Shown one piece after another: positions 42,922 through 55,999 of a stretch of DNA of 64,000 nt. The notes below the pieces were generated by a model, which was not told where the DNA came from, did not search any database, and saw only the letters and a program-made list of their open reading frames with translations. The stretch's first letter is position 1. Each line of letters opens with the position of its first letter. The position numbers and the translations under genes were made by a program. Source of the stretch: Lethocerus indicus (taxonomy: Eukaryota > Arthropoda > Insecta > Hemiptera > Belostomatidae); contig JACDQD010000001.1 in the NCBI GenBank assembly GCA_019843655.1, positions 37,251,392 through 37,315,391 on the forward strand, in the 5' to 3' direction.

Positions 42922-45900
42922 ATAAATAAAGGAAAAATTTTTGCATCTATTCTACGACAATCCGCACCTATGTGTATTGAAAGAAACCTAGAGTATTCGA
43001 AATTTTTTTAAAAAAAAGTTCTTACTAGTATTTCTATCGGTACTAAAAAATATATAGCTACACGATTATTACTATCGTTATTTGTTCGACGATGCTATTC
43101 GTAAAAAGTTAAAGCCGCCCAGAGAGGGTGCCAGTGGTAGAGCGGAGTTCAGTTAGCGAAGTTCAATTAGAATCGGAGGGGAGACGAGGGGAAGAAACGG
43201 TGGAAGAGAACTGTCGTTTAACACAAGTAGCCGATAGGATTGGCGGGGGGGGCGTCGGGGGGCAAACAGTCGGTGCGAGGACAATGGGCCCGGTCGACCA
43301 CAAATATTCCGCTTTGTCCCGCGGCCCACTCAAGAATAAGCCGTTTTTACCCCGCCACTCACCGACCTTATAAATAATTCCACCCCGGAGCGGGGCAGCC
43401 TGCGAAGAAACACGCGCGCATCCAGCCTATCCGGCCTTAATACAACCGCCGATCCGCACGAGATTCATTTTGTGTGGAATGCGGGAATACCTCATATAGT
43501 AATTGCTAATTCGCGAGAATTTATAGGTGATCTTCCGGCTTATTCGGTTCTAAATTAAACCGACATTAAACATTTTGACCGACCCGTTTTTAATTTAAGA
43601 GTATACTATTAAAGCGTACCAAATGATATTTATCGTCGAATTTGGTAGACCTAATTTATATCGATCGTAAAGCTAGGACTGACCGGAAGGTTGCGGAAAA
43701 TTAATTTAAAACGCAGTGATGGACAAAGAGGGGGGGATTAAGAATGTGTCTTGCGAATTTTTACCGGATCTGGGTTCGGAATCGGACCGAGAAATGTAAC
43801 GCGGCTAATAGGAATAGCGATAATGGTAACGGGAGAGAGGGTTTAAAGGAATAAAGTGAGGATGGGGTCTGTCGCTAGGGCTACTACAATGGGCGGGGGC
43901 TTAGTAGGGGCACCTTGGTAGTAATTGATCGGCCGGTATTGAATTCAATGGCCCCCTTCCAATATCTTACATAATATCGGTGCCCGGCTTAGGGATTAGG
44001 TGGCGGCTCGAGGGCGCCTACCAATAAGAAGGAATTTAAACAAAAACCCCTTTTCCTCCCCCGCTAATACCACGTTCCCTGTAATTGCTACTGGGGATCC
44101 TCTCCTCGTCGGATTAACGCCCTGAAAGCGCCGCCCTCACCGCAGTATTTTAAAACAAAATCCTCGAATTGTGCCCGGGGACCTTTGTCGACCCTAAATA
44201 TTATTTCCCTCCAATCCTATAGACCTACTACACTAATTAAAATGGAGTATAGTACTGAAAAAATTATTTATTCGCACGCTCGATATCCACACGCGTGAGA
44301 TTAGAGCAGTAATCGTAAGATGTTTATTTCGTTCATTCTTCTGCGATTTGTATCTACCCCTAAACACGTATCTAAAGGTGACATAGCGCGACCGCTGCCT
44401 TCGGTTCGTAGCTAGAAATTATTCGTATAATAGTTAATTTTTTATTCGATTTAGGTGTAGTAATGGACTAATAAAAAGTTGGACTCGCACCCTTTTTCCC
44501 TGGTATACCGGAACGCGGAGCGGCGTATATCGCCGGCCGGTGTCTAAAAATAAAATTGAATAATATCGGGCGAATGAAAATTCCGTAGGGCAAATTCCGC
44601 TAGCCCAGGATTAAGCCCCGATCGGTTTACTCGGGCCTCTCAAATAGAGGGAAGAATGATTCTGTTAAAATTTAATAGCGGGAAGCGATCAGTCACCGTT
44701 GAAGAAAGGAAGACGGATCGCTGGGAGCCCCCCCCCATCCCTAATAATAAGGGACATTGATTACCCGAGCGCTATTTCGTAGGGGCGGCACCACTTCCAC
44801 TGCTTCTTCTCCCCAGAAACCTCCCCCCTCCCTCTCTTTACTCGTCAATATAATATTCGCTTCAGTAGTCAATAAAAAGTATAAAAAATAATAAACGCGG
44901 TAAATTCTAATTGTAATACAAATACGTAATCTTCCGAAACATTTTATCCCGACAAAATAATATTCCAGACTGTGTAACTAACGCTCCAGTGTGCCGATTT
45001 CTAGGTCGATAACGTGGATCTGTGAAATGAGTGATAAAAAAATGCCGAGGGGTTATCGGTCTCGTTGTATAGACCGTAATATCATGTACGGTAGTTACTT
45101 TACGAAGATATATGTATAAACAAAATGTGCGTTCAAAAAAGCGCTAAATATAACTCTTCTCTTATGAAGCACAGGGCAGAATACTCAATGCAGGGCAGAA
45201 CTAAATAATCTCAGTATTTAGTTTATTTAATATGTTGTTGGTAGTAGTCCGCTTCACCGGGTGGGGTGAGGGGGCTAATTACGTCGACATACCCACCCGT
45301 CTTATGTCTGGTCTCGTAAACATTTTACTTCCCAAACTTAAACTCGGGACTCGATACTCGAACATTTAATTTGTGCGTCTAACGAAGTAATTAATGTTCT
45401 CGTAATATACATATGTATGTGTGTATGCGGTTTCGCTTTATTCGTGGAGTCGACTAATTACGGGGATCGAACAAGAGTTTTTACCGCCGGCAAATCTCCG
45501 CCGACTATTAAATTGGATAAATAATTAGTAAACTTACTTTGCCAAAAATGATAACGTACAAACCAACTCTCTTGGCAACGAAATTTTAAAATTAATTTGC
45601 AATAGTTGTCGTCAATGAACACTGCCGTGTTTCGAGGCGAACGGCGTCTCCCCCCCCCCTGCCTGTGGTTTTAAACGGGACAAGATGGTGGCGGATCGAC
45701 TTATCTGTTGGACAGTTTTGGCCAAGTCAGCGCCCCCTCATTTTCAGCCGCCCCCACTCGGCGACGCCTATCTTAGTGCCGCCGCTCTTATTTGCGCTAT
45801 TGTCCTCCGTTTGGAATATCATCGCGTACGGTTTTCCGTTCGTGTCCTTTGATCGATGCCAACCCAATCGCTAAACATTTTCCACCCGAAAACTCGGTCT

Positions 45901-47105
45901 GTATTACTCGCCGACGGCATGCCATTAATGCTAAAGTACCACTTTCCCATCTTGCAATATAATTCCGACTTAATTTATGTAAACTGTATAAATTCCAATT
46001 ATCACAGACTAACTTCCAGCGGGATGGCGTGGTACTAATCCCTGTCGGGGCTCCACCCCGATGATTGAACCGGACTAAAGGATCTTCCCGCAGTACAACG
46101 CGATCCGACCGGAAGTCGGCTAGTGATAATTCGAGTTCCGATCGCGAAGAAACTTTCGCTCATTTATATGAATTTCAATTTGCAACTATAACGTACTCGA
46201 ATGTTTAACAATTTTATTTTATTTTATCACTCTCGGAATCCCCTCGTATCGGGCTAGATACGTTATTAATCTTTAGAAATCGTTGATCGGCGGTAGGGTA
46301 GGCTCGATAAATTATGTCGCCGGAGAACGTTTAGGACACCAAGTACTGGGTCTGATAATCGCAGCGGCCGGCTTTATATTCTACAGTCCTTTTTACACCG
46401 GATCGAGATCCCGAAAATCTCTTTTCCGAGTAGCATTTATTTCCATATAATATTCTTGTAAAACAGGGTCTGAGCCGGGGGATGCGTCACGATGAATTTT
46501 AATGGGAAGAAGAGCCTTACAATCACTCGTCGGGGCTAATTTGAATGGGCCTTAAGGCGGGCGCATTGTGCGTCCCGAAATCGGCGGCCCGCCAGTCCCG
46601 TCACGTCTGAAAATTGTCGCTAATTTCCTTTTTCCGCCGTCCCCCCGCCCCCATAATGCCGCCACCGCCCTTTTCCCATAATGCCTTCCTTCGGATATAA
46701 TAAGCCGACAAAGACCTGGCGCTGAGGGAGCTTTGACGGCCCCCCCGGTCCCGGATCTTTTATATATAGGGTATAAAAGGGCGCCCCTTCCCTTACATTC
46801 CCTGTAAGTGTAAAAGGGAAAAAAGAAACCTCCGGTGAGACGGGCCAGTGCCGGTTATTTGCTTTTTCCTTAAAAATGAAGCCGTCATTGATTACTCCAC
46901 TTCCTAAGTGTTGTTTGAAAAGAAAGCTTTCGTAATCTGTAATAATTCTACTCTGTCAAAAATAAGCTAAAGTATGTCCGGAATTATAAAGTATTAAACA
47001 TTCCAATTTAAGGAAATTATTTAAACCGATTAAGTTACTGTCTGTCATATAAATGGAAATATAATATAAATATAAATGGTTATTTGTATTGCCTATATAC
47101 ATAAT

Positions 47106-47112
<7 letters not shown>
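42922..47112. other. Non-coding stretch, no gene seen
   Basis: It includes G-rich runs at 43241-43262, a repeated CAGGGCAGAA near 45174-45205, two CCCATAATGCC copies near 46650 and 46675, and the TATA-like site at 46760. No recognisable gene. Confidence 0.5.
46760..46784 (+). promoter_or_regulatory. TATA-box-like sequence in a GC-rich setting
   Basis: TATATATA followed by GGTATAAAAGGG sits between a C-rich block and a GCGCCCC stretch. The match to a TATA core is good, but no transcript or open frame downstream is recognised, so promoter function is speculative. Confidence 0.25.

Positions 47113-47161
<49 letters not shown>
47113..47161. repeat. (TA)n microsatellite
   Basis: Perfect TA array of about 49 bp. 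Confidence 0.95.
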
Positions 47162-47168
<7 letters not shown>

Positions 47169-47761
47169 ACGCTTGTTATTTTTTATTATTCTTGTGGTTT
47201 CTCTCTTCTTAGAAGAAAAAAATTAGGCGAAACACACATCTAACTTATATCGCTTTAAAAATATTAAACTACGCCTTATAGGAAGTAAATCACGTCAGTT
47301 CTATATTTATTGTTTTCAAAATGCTAACCGTGTCGCCGCTTCCGTATTACGGCATTCAGTGTTATTTTACGGAGCGCCGTCTGAACCGAGTGACCGAATT
47401 TTAATATGGCGCGACGCTCTACAAAATAGATAAAACCCAAATGCAAAGCGTAGGAGAACATTATATCGTAACTATAACTGTTCTATAACTGGCACTTACT
47501 AAAACCTGGCACTACCTGGAATTTTAGCCTCAATTCCAAGTGGCCTTATAAAGGAGTAAGCGGCAATTCTACATGTAATTACCTTCTTAATTTCATATAT
47601 TTGTCCGCGTGTTTATAATAGCATTTTATACATATAGCTTTTTTCGCAGAAATATGTGTATCTGGAATAAAGCAGTACCGAATATTATTCTACCAGTCGC
47701 AAATGTCGTATGGTTGATATTTTGTATGGGTGATCTTAAAGTAAATGAGTAATAAAAAGAC

Positions 47762-47939
<178 letters not shown>

Positions 47940-48638
47940 AAGTATCCAAAGATAGGGCGAGCAAATACAAGATGAATCGAATTAATCCTATTAGCGGGAG
48001 AGTGATGTAGTTTGGGCCGGTCAAAGGAAATTGAAACAAAGGGGGGTTCCGATTCGAAAATCCCATTAAACTGTAAGGGTGCATAACAGAGGCTCCATAT
48101 GGCGCCTGGCCCTAGCTCTGGATTACCAATTCACCGAGACAACCTACGCCCCATCCTTTATACAACTGCTACAAACCTCCGCTGCCTACCTTGTATAATT
48201 TCCGCTGGAAGAATTAACAAACGGGGCCAAAGTAAACGGGCGCCTTCCTTTGCCCGAAACGACATTAATCGATGCGAGGGACTAGTTTGCCGATTGTATA
48301 TAGGCCAGGGAGCGCAGAATCTTGGAAAACGATTTCCGTACCTCTCCTCCCTTCGTGTATTCGACAAAATGGACGCTTCATTGCAATCTCTATTAGTACA
48401 AACCCTACTGAGGTTAGTAATATCTACTAACCCTAGTAGTACTTGGGTGACCAATAACGCACACCTGTCGCGGGGAAATAATAATCGAGGCAAAACGGAA
48501 TAGGTATTAAATATGAAATACGAGTACGAGAAGTTTTACTCGATGAAAAAACACGATGCTGTTCTTGACGTCTGAAATTTTTGGTTCCTCCTATATACCT
48601 TTTAAGAATCTCCAGTTTGATTCATATTTATATGAATT

Positions 48639-48643
<5 letters not shown>

Positions 48644-48701
<58 letters not shown>
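48644..48701. repeat. (TA)n microsatellite
   Basis: Perfect TA array of about 58 bp. Confidence 0.95.
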
Positions 48702-48702
<1 letters not shown>

Positions 48703-50377
48703 CAATAACTTGTTATTTCGAAAATAAAGCCATTATTATCATAATTACAAGCAAGTAGGGTGGAGCTCTGTGTTTATAAGAAGTTGGCTTGTGTTGAATG
48801 GAGGGGCAGGTTTCCCCCATATCGGCATGTTACAACCGATATTAGTGTATACAAGTAATATGGACATAAAAGTAAATAGTTATTTGGGGGCGAGAGAAGA
48901 GAAGCGGTAGTCCGAGGGCGGCATTAATCATGGGATGACGGGCTCGCTTATCTCCGGATCGGTTTCCCATAAGCCAGCGGGGGCGGCATTAACCCGGCCT
49001 CTTTATAATAGCTATTAGCGCCGGTAGAGCGCCCTGACGCTTTGATGGATTAGCCGGCGCCCCGATAGGGAAGGACTTTGTTTTACATTGTCCGCCCGCC
49101 ACAATGGGGCTTTAATGGGCTCCCACCGCCTCCTCTCTTCCCCGCCATTCCCCTCCGGTAGAGCCGGCTCCGATTTAAACCTCTTTAAAACCGCCGCGAG
49201 GAGCTAAATTGATTTCCCGGCGTCCTTCCGCTTTTCCACCGCCTAATACCCTCCGACAGTTAATATTCCGACCTAACTGCGACACTCCTCGTCGACGGAG
49301 CTCTATTGACCCGTTACGTTTCGATTAAATGTTACCCCAAAACTAGAAACGTCGTTTTAAATTTGCGTCGGAATTGCAATTCGGGCGGCCGTCAGTACTC
49401 CGGTCCCACATTGACAATTTTCCGAATCGGAAACAGGATTAGTGTACTCTTTACTAAATTACAAATTACGAATACTTTATTTTTCATTATATATACGTGG
49501 AATATCGTAGACAATACACGAACATTTTTTGCTGCGTGCTTACCGGTCGCAGATAGACAAACTAGTAACCGGGTAATTTCGTAAATTTAAAGTAATGTAA
49601 ATAGCGAAGCTATCGTTACATCGCTATCGTTACATTAATAACATTTTTAATTACAATCGCCCTTTTTAGATCGGTTAAGGGGGTTATATATTTTTTTGGA
49701 TTGTCGAGTAGTTGCAATTACCGAGTTTCTTTTGTCAAGCCGAATTAACGTCGTATTGCCGTATTAACGGGATGAATAAGTAGTCCCGCGCATATCGGTA
49801 TCGGGCAAAATTGGGCGGTAAACTGAGTTAAGGAAAAAGTATACCGTATCATTTCGCGAGTTTATCTTCTCATTTATTATATTATCTCATTCATTCTCGA
49901 ATACCTCCATAGTGTATCAATTTCTTAGCCTTACCAGGATGTATTAGTTTCAGCGAGCTGTTTACGTTTTCCGCCGGAGAGTCATTATACGATTAGCCAT
50001 GCCTTTTTCAGTATGAAAAATTTAGAATGTTAGAGTCCTGTAGAGAAGGACGAGGATGCGTTACCGCATTTAACGTTTTTGGCTTTTGCCTATATTTTAT
50101 TAAATTTCGAGAACTCCTTTCCGGGAGGAGGGGATAAGAATTTCGACCGGTATCGAATCGCTTTCCGCTCGTTTCCGAACCGGATTCAAACGGACATATT
50201 CCCAGCTACCGTAGTGGAAAGAGAGGGCGTCAGGAGTGAAAGAAGGGGAAGGTGGCTCGCAGGGTAATGAGATTATTAGCCCCACCTAGAAATTAATTGA
50301 AGAAGGTGACTGACAACGTCCACGTGGACAGGGCCCCTTTGTTATTTCCGTCGACGACACTTTTAGACCTTCTCCCT

Positions 50378-50384
<7 letters not shown>

Positions 50385-50422
<38 letters not shown>
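50385..50422. repeat. (CT)n microsatellite
   Basis: CT array of 38 bp preceded by a C-rich run. Confidence 0.94.
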
Positions 50423-50425
<3 letters not shown>

Positions 50426-50680
50426 GTACGGGCTAAATTTAATAAATGTTTGGAGCGGGGACTCCTGTTCCCGGACTTGGGACCCATTGAATAAAACCGC
50501 CCTGTTCTGCCCGTGAACAGGATTCACATCTCGGGTGTTAAGTTTTCATCCGGGACCCCTCTGTTTTGTAACGACCGCGAGCCGAGAGCCGGTAGTCGCG
50601 AACGGCTATCGCGTTAAATTACACGAAATATAATACATTCGCCGTGTTACTGTTACTCGTGATAGAGCTAATCGGTTTAC

Positions 50681-50700
50681 TTTAAATACCCGTTCGCGTC
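50681..50700 (+). repeat. Left 20-bp direct repeat of hammerhead element 3
   Basis: TTTAAATACCCGTTCGCGTC, repeated exactly at 51029-51048. It is a likely target-site duplication. Confidence 0.8.
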
Positions 50701-51028
50701 CGGAATGTTATTCCGGTAGACCGGTTTCGGCTTCGCTCCGCCTACTGGAGAAGACTGGCGGAAGGACGCTTAAAGACCTAGCTTCGCGTAAGTCCGCTTT
50801 CGGGTTTTTAATTAGCTAGTGGGAAACGAGTATTCTCATTTTACGATGGACGGAGCTTTGTACGCGGGGAAAGTTGATTATGCGGATTAGACAAAATGGC
50901 GGGTCTTATATGTCCACGGCTGAAAACACTAATACCAGACCAGTCACCTAATCTTGTCCCAAATCATATTACCGCCAAAATAATTTATAAAGCAATTATG
51001 TTAAAATATGTAGAACGAAAAGATTTAT
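50701..51028 (-). mobile_element. Related short element with decayed hammerhead-like motif
   Basis: 328 bp lie between exact 20-bp direct repeats. A hammerhead-like motif sits 16 bp inside one end, so on the minus strand it is near the 3' end, as in copies 1 and 2. A short palindrome (CGGAATG/TATTCCG) separates the motif from the end. The rest of the element does not visibly align with copies 1 and 2, so it may be a different subfamily. No coding capacity. Confidence 0.55.
50717..50750 (-). ncRNA. Hammerhead-like motif with broken core
   Basis: Minus-strand reading keeps stem II GGC/GCC and the 3' block GAAACCGGTCTA, but the CUGANGA strand is replaced by CCAGTA. It should not self-cleave. 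Confidence 0.45.
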
Positions 51029-51048
51029 TTTAAATACCCGTTCGCGTC
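51029..51048 (+). repeat. Right 20-bp direct repeat of hammerhead element 3
   Basis: Exact second copy of 50681-50700. Confidence 0.8.
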
Positions 51049-54000
51049 AAGAATATCATCGCTGGCGTGGCCGATCGGTACAACGCGAAGGGAGCATCGT
51101 GTCCGCACTAGAAATCGGAAGATCGCGAAATTACCGCCACCGACGTTACAAAACTTACAGCGAGTATACGAATTTAAACTGCCTAACGTCTGTTAGAATT
51201 GATGTTCTCAATATCTGTTCCAGTAGATCCGCCGCGGGTTGAGATATTCCCAGGGAACGGCCCGGTGTAATAAGAAACATCCGTCCACTGCACGACCCCG
51301 CGGTAAGTAGCTCTATTCGAACCAAATCAATTTTTAATCAAATTAACGGGAGATTCAAATGATTAAAAATGAAACTTGTTCTATTTTTTATCTCGTGTAA
51401 TAATTATCCGATAATATTTCCTATATTTATAACGTATTCCTAGTTATCCATACAGTCGGGTATATCGCTCAAAATTCCCGTAAATGTTATTTAGGAAGCT
51501 TGGGAAGCCTGGTTATTTTTAATGCAATTTAGTAGGATAGTGCCGCAATCTAAAAAACATTTTAAACCGAGTAGGTATAATTTGGCCGGGAATAATTGGG
51601 TACGCGTTACGAATGAAATACATTTTATATATTTCTGGAATTTTTAATGTTTCACGATATTTTCCCAAAAAATGATGGAAGATTTACGGTGGTAGATAAC
51701 AGAAAAAGTATCTGCGCTTGAAAATAAAAAGAACATTGCTTTTTTATACCGGATATCCAGTTTGTTTCTTTTATAGCGTTTACTGTAAAAGACAGCCGCC
51801 GGCCTAACTGTTTGTCTACAGTTATATCCGGCTAATTTAAAGCACATATAAATTCGATTTATTAATCGGGGAAGGTTAAAACGAGCGATAATGAAAATAT
51901 CGGATAATATTACGTTAGCGAACGCAATACGCATTAAGCGTTTTAGGCTCGGAAGACTGGAATGCCCCCTGGCACATTCAGGCACGTCAGTTCGAATTCG
52001 AATTTTATACCGCTTAACGTTATATCGGAAGAGGGAGCCCTATAACGCGCAACTTCCTAGTTTCTCTACGATCGATCATGCTCTTCATCATACAGGGGCA
52101 TTACTCGTAACCGCATTTCGGATGTAACAATGAAAATTAGTGACGGGACATCGAGTGTTTTGTACTTCTCGTCGCCGCGTTAGGATCGTGGGTTAAAAAC
52201 TCCGATTTAGTTATCGATTTCCAACGGGATTCGAATGACTGGGGCTTTGTTAATAGGAAAACCAGTATAGTCGGTTGATATATATGTGGGAGTGGGCCGG
52301 ATTTTTGTAGGGGGTGTTAACGAGTCGGGAGCTGTGAGGACAAGGAGCCTGTTGTCGGTGGCCGCGAACAAAGGCTCCGATTAATTCAAAAACCCGGCCG
52401 GCGTTTCAACTCCGGGCCTCCAATTTGAAAACCTACCGGAAGAGCGGTTCAACATTTCTCCCCGCTCCCGTTTTGCCACCGGCCGGCGAGGTTTTACGAC
52501 GTCTAGACTTTCCGAGGTGTCGCCGGGCCAAAAAACAAAGAGGACACGAAACGCCCCGCGTTTAAATGCCCCACCGGCCGCCAACCCTCTCGGCCATCTC
52601 GCCCTTTCGTTTACCCGCGTACACGAAAGCCGTTTGACGATAACGAGATCCGTTTATCGAAATCGCCGAAGAGCTTAAAGGTCGCTTTATAATTGGCGCG
52701 GCGATACGAGGCCGGTGACGGTTAGGGAGCACCGAATGACATTCTAGAATTTTACTTTTACAATATCTTAATTTTAAACATTTTCACGTCCGGCATACAT
52801 ACGCTCTATACTGTCACTCTGCTCTATCGGGGCGCGGATCGCCTCGACGGGCTACGGGCGGAATGACTCGGCCCCGCATACATTGACGGGGCCGGGTGAA
52901 AATCGACGGTTCTCCTCGAACAGCCAGTATCGAGAGCGGCAGTTTTATGGCCTAGCGTTAGCGGCCGTTCGGGAAAGCAACTAGATGAAATCTAACGAAT
53001 ATACCGTAATTAGTGAGGTCCGCCGTCGAACGCGACTCTGTTGTCGGACCGAATTTTCCGGTCCGGTCACAAATTTCGACGGATTAAACGATCGTATTCG
53101 CGTATATTTCAGTCCGGTAGTTTGCACTCGACAGATTGAAGTTGATGGAATCAAAGGCCGAAAGCCGGTTCGGACAATAGGATTTCCCCGACTGGGTTCT
53201 ACTCTGGACGGACGTGACTTGGAGTCGGGCCCAGTGACGAGTTTGGGGGAGATCAACAAGTGGCGTGACAAAGGGTGGTTAGAGTAAAAAACCCCAACCC
53301 CCAAGCCAAACACAATCCCCCTTTCTTTAAACTACTTAGCCTGTTTCGACAGAAAGCAAGATGTTTAAAAGTGTAGACAGCATTAAATACCTATCGAATA
53401 TAAACTAGAATAAAGCATTCGGGGCTCGAGTAATAAATTGACCTGCAATGATATTAGTTAATGTTAGGACTTCTAACATCCTTATAATTTAGCCAATCTT
53501 AATTTTCCTCGGTTTGTATCAGGTCTATTCCGCTCTAGAGATGTGGTAATTCTCGTCTCCTGGACTTAGACTGGAGGACTCGAACGCGCGTCCACTCGTC
53601 TGCGGCACCTGTGGACTACGTAAGCTTCCTCGCTCGTTTTTATATTTAACATACGTTAAAGACTAGTATTATAGTGATAATAGTTAAACTCTAATGCGAA
53701 CTATTAAAAAACATAATTGTCTCTTACCGCGAAGAATAATTACAAAAAAGATCGAGACGCGCTCTCAAAGGGCTGCCGGGTTTCCTAATAGCGCGTAATT
53801 AATTCGACGTTAATTTTTTAATAATTTCTGGTACGTTGCTAAGCGCGGACATTGGACGCTTATTAATCGATACTAAATTTCCGAACAGTATTATATAAAC
53901 CACCGCTGATATAACCTAATATGCCTTAATTTACACAACTTCCCGCTCAATTCGATGTTATCTATACCGGTATTATCCGAAAATTCGTTAATTATTATTG

Positions 54001-54558
54001 ATTTCAAATCAGTCATCGACCGGCCAATTTTTTCTGGTTGTGTTCTTACTCGGGGATTTGGGGCCGGCCATTTCCGGACCGGCGCGGAATTCGAAGAAAT
54101 CAATTTCTAAACCAACGATTCGACGGGACAATCTGAGGGAGAGTGTTCCGACCGCAAGGGAGCCCCGACCATTTAGGAACATCCAATCCAATTTCTGATT
54201 GAGGAAACCCTCGCAATATCTTGTCCCAAATTAAACCTTCGCAACTTCCCCGGTCCCGGATGTCCGTTATCGTAAGGACCCCGGTCCGACAAAGCCGCTC
54301 GAACCGGTTAACCCTGCCATGTTACACTAGCCTTAGTGCATCCATCTCGCACCAAAATATATTTACGGACAGGCACTAATGTTAAATAATTAATAAAACG
54401 GGTTCCGCCATTTAATAAAAGAAATATACGTAAAATGTGTCTTTTTCCAGTCGTTAATTTGTTGTACATTTCAAATGATTTCTTATAACCCGCTGGGGGT
54501 CCGCGATGGTTCGCTATATAACGATTAGCCAATTTTTGTTTCCATTCCCTGTTCGTTT
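51049..54558. other. Non-coding stretch, no gene seen
   Basis: Open frames of 113 codons at 51644-51985 (-), and of 100 and 110 codons on opposite strands at 52981-53313, are unrecognised. No repeats or RNA genes were noticed. Confidence 0.5.
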
Positions 54559-54593
54559 CTAGACCGGTTTCGTTTTCTCGCCATCGTCAGTAG
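54559..54593 (-). ncRNA. Hammerhead-like motif, core kept, stem II lost
   Basis: Minus-strand reading has CTA, then core CTGACGA, extra U, GGCGAGAAAAC, then GAAACCGGTC and TAG. Core strands, palindromic ACCGGT and three stem I pairs are kept, but the stem II strand that is GCC in copies 1 and 2 is AAC here. Probably inactive. No convincing flanking direct repeats. Confidence 0.45.
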
Positions 54594-54736
54594 GCAGTAT
54601 ATTCTGTCTACGACAAATAATTTATTTAAAAACACAAAAGAGAATTTTGTAAGGGAATGTTCTAGACGGTTGTTTCGAACCGCAAAACCGATTGTTTAAA
54701 TTTTATCGATTCCTTGATAATCGTCGTACTTATTTG

Positions 54737-54815
54737 TCCGTTCTCCGTTCTCGGTGGCATTTGTGAGAGTTTCACCGGTTCCTTTAACCTTCTTTTAATT
54801 CTGAACTAATTTATT
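54737..54815 (+). repeat. Hammerhead-associated repeat, copy 1 (partner at 55871)
   Basis: Shares with 55871-55965 the ordered landmarks GTTCT, CGGTGGCATTTGTG-like, ACCGGTTC, TTTAACCTT and AATTCTGAACTAATTT. The last 16 bases are identical. A hammerhead-like motif lies near both copies (54559 and 55971). Confidence 0.65.
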
Positions 54816-54827
54816 AATATCTAGTAC

Positions 54828-54906
54828 CAATATGCGTGTGTATAAATGTAGAAAGGTCCAACAGGCGTGTATCAAACATTAATATACAATTTCTACGATA
54901 TTGCAT
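54828..54906 (+). repeat. Old repeat, copy 2 (partner at 42780)
   Basis: Aligns with 42780-42862 through AATATGCGTGT, AATGTAGAAAGG and TCTACGATATT-type landmarks with several indels. The possible coding frame of the partner is not kept. Confidence 0.45.
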
Positions 54907-54992
54907 GTAGGAAAAAATAAAATGTTCGTACTCCATTCGTAACCTATCTAGGACGGAACGCCCATAAAAACTATCGGAAGGTCGGGTAGTGG

Positions 54993-54994
<2 letters not shown>

Positions 54995-55042
<48 letters not shown>
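54995..55042. repeat. (TA)n microsatellite
   Basis: Perfect TA array of about 48 bp. A 204-codon frame starting at 54989 begins inside it with Tyr-Ile repeats and is rejected as a gene. Confidence 0.95.
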
Positions 55043-55044
<2 letters not shown>

Positions 55045-55847
55045 GGGAAGGCTAGCCTCCGGAAACCGAGAGGCATCCGACTCTAAAACAGATTTTTTAC
55101 GTTCTATGGTCTATGTCTATGTCCTCGAAGTCTCCGAGATTACAGTGCGAGTCGCGAGCCTCGTCCCAGAACGTCGGACTGACAAGACCTTCAGTCGGAT
55201 TACTGAGGGCGGACCCAATTATCCTTCCGACGCAACAGCGTTTCCAGTTTCCCGGTGCTTTTTCGTACGTTTAATCGAAACCGATTGTAGCCGGGGGCTA
55301 CGGCCCAATTCGAGAGATAGAGCTGCGGCCCGGCAGTTGTGTAGGAATATTAACGGAATACATCGGTATAATTTAAAAAAGAATACGGAGTCCGTAATTG
55401 TCATTGGACATGTTATAGGTGGGAGCGATGCCGGGCGGACGGAGCGGCCCGGGGTTCGAATCCCGGTGCGCAGGGAAAATCGGGTCGACGCTAGGGAAAA
55501 GCGCGCAGGAGGAAATTTTCCGGAAAAGCGAATATTAAATGAGAGCGTTCGAGCGACGGTAGATAATAGAGGTGGGCTCGGGGAGAGGAGCGGCTATATT
55601 TAGGGTAGGGCAGGATGTGACGCGTTGGGCATCTATCTTGTCTCAGCTATGGAGTCCCATTCACCGTCGGCCGTCCCATTGTCACTTCCCGGGAATAGAC
55701 CGGCTTCTCCTTCATTCATGTCCCCCCTCCCCTACCCCCTCCCCGCTTTATCCCCGTATTTATTTTTCGCGTCCTAACAGGCCCCATCCTATGACCACAA
55801 CCACATTTTTTTAATACCTAATTATTTCAGTAATATTTGAATATTGG
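55043..55847. other. Non-coding stretch, no gene seen
   Basis: GC-richer DNA with a long but unrecognised open frame on +. A T-arm-like GGTTCGAATCC at 55453-55463 lacks the rest of a tRNA. Confidence 0.5.
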
Positions 55848-55870
55848 TCGCCGTGGGTGCAGTTTTTTTA

Positions 55871-55965
55871 GTTCGTTCTCTTTTCTGAGCGGCACTTGTG
55901 GACGTTTTCCTCTCGATATTACCCGGCGACCGGTTCTTTAACCTTAAATTCTGAACTAATTTCTT
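55871..55965 (+). repeat. Hammerhead-associated repeat, copy 2 (partner at 54737)
   Basis: Partner of 54737-54815, with AATTCTGAACTAATTT identical and the upstream part about 70 percent similar by eye with small indels. Confidence 0.65.
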
Positions 55966-55970
55966 CTTGC

Positions 55971-55999
55971 CGTCGGTTTCTCGCCGCCATTCTGTCAGA
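55971..55999 (-). ncRNA. Very decayed hammerhead-like motif
   Basis: Minus-strand reading CTGACAGAATGGCGGCGAG then AAACCGAC recalls the motif at 54559 with an insertion and loss of ACCGGTC. Called only because of its setting. Confidence 0.22.

Noticed and set aside
43128..43175. A-box-like AGTGGTAGAGC followed by GTTCAATT
   Set aside because: The spacing is too short for an anticodon arm and the acceptor ends do not pair.
48099..48503. Overlapping open frames on both strands
   Set aside because: Neither protein resembles a known family. Double-strand openness suggests low stop density rather than coding.
55430..55475. tRNA gene suggested by GGTTCGAATCC
   Set aside because: The T-arm pairs only with an 8-base loop or a mismatch. 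No A box, anticodon arm or matching acceptor strand is found upstream.
54989..55603. 204-codon open frame on +
   Set aside because: Starts inside a TA microsatellite; the remainder matches nothing.
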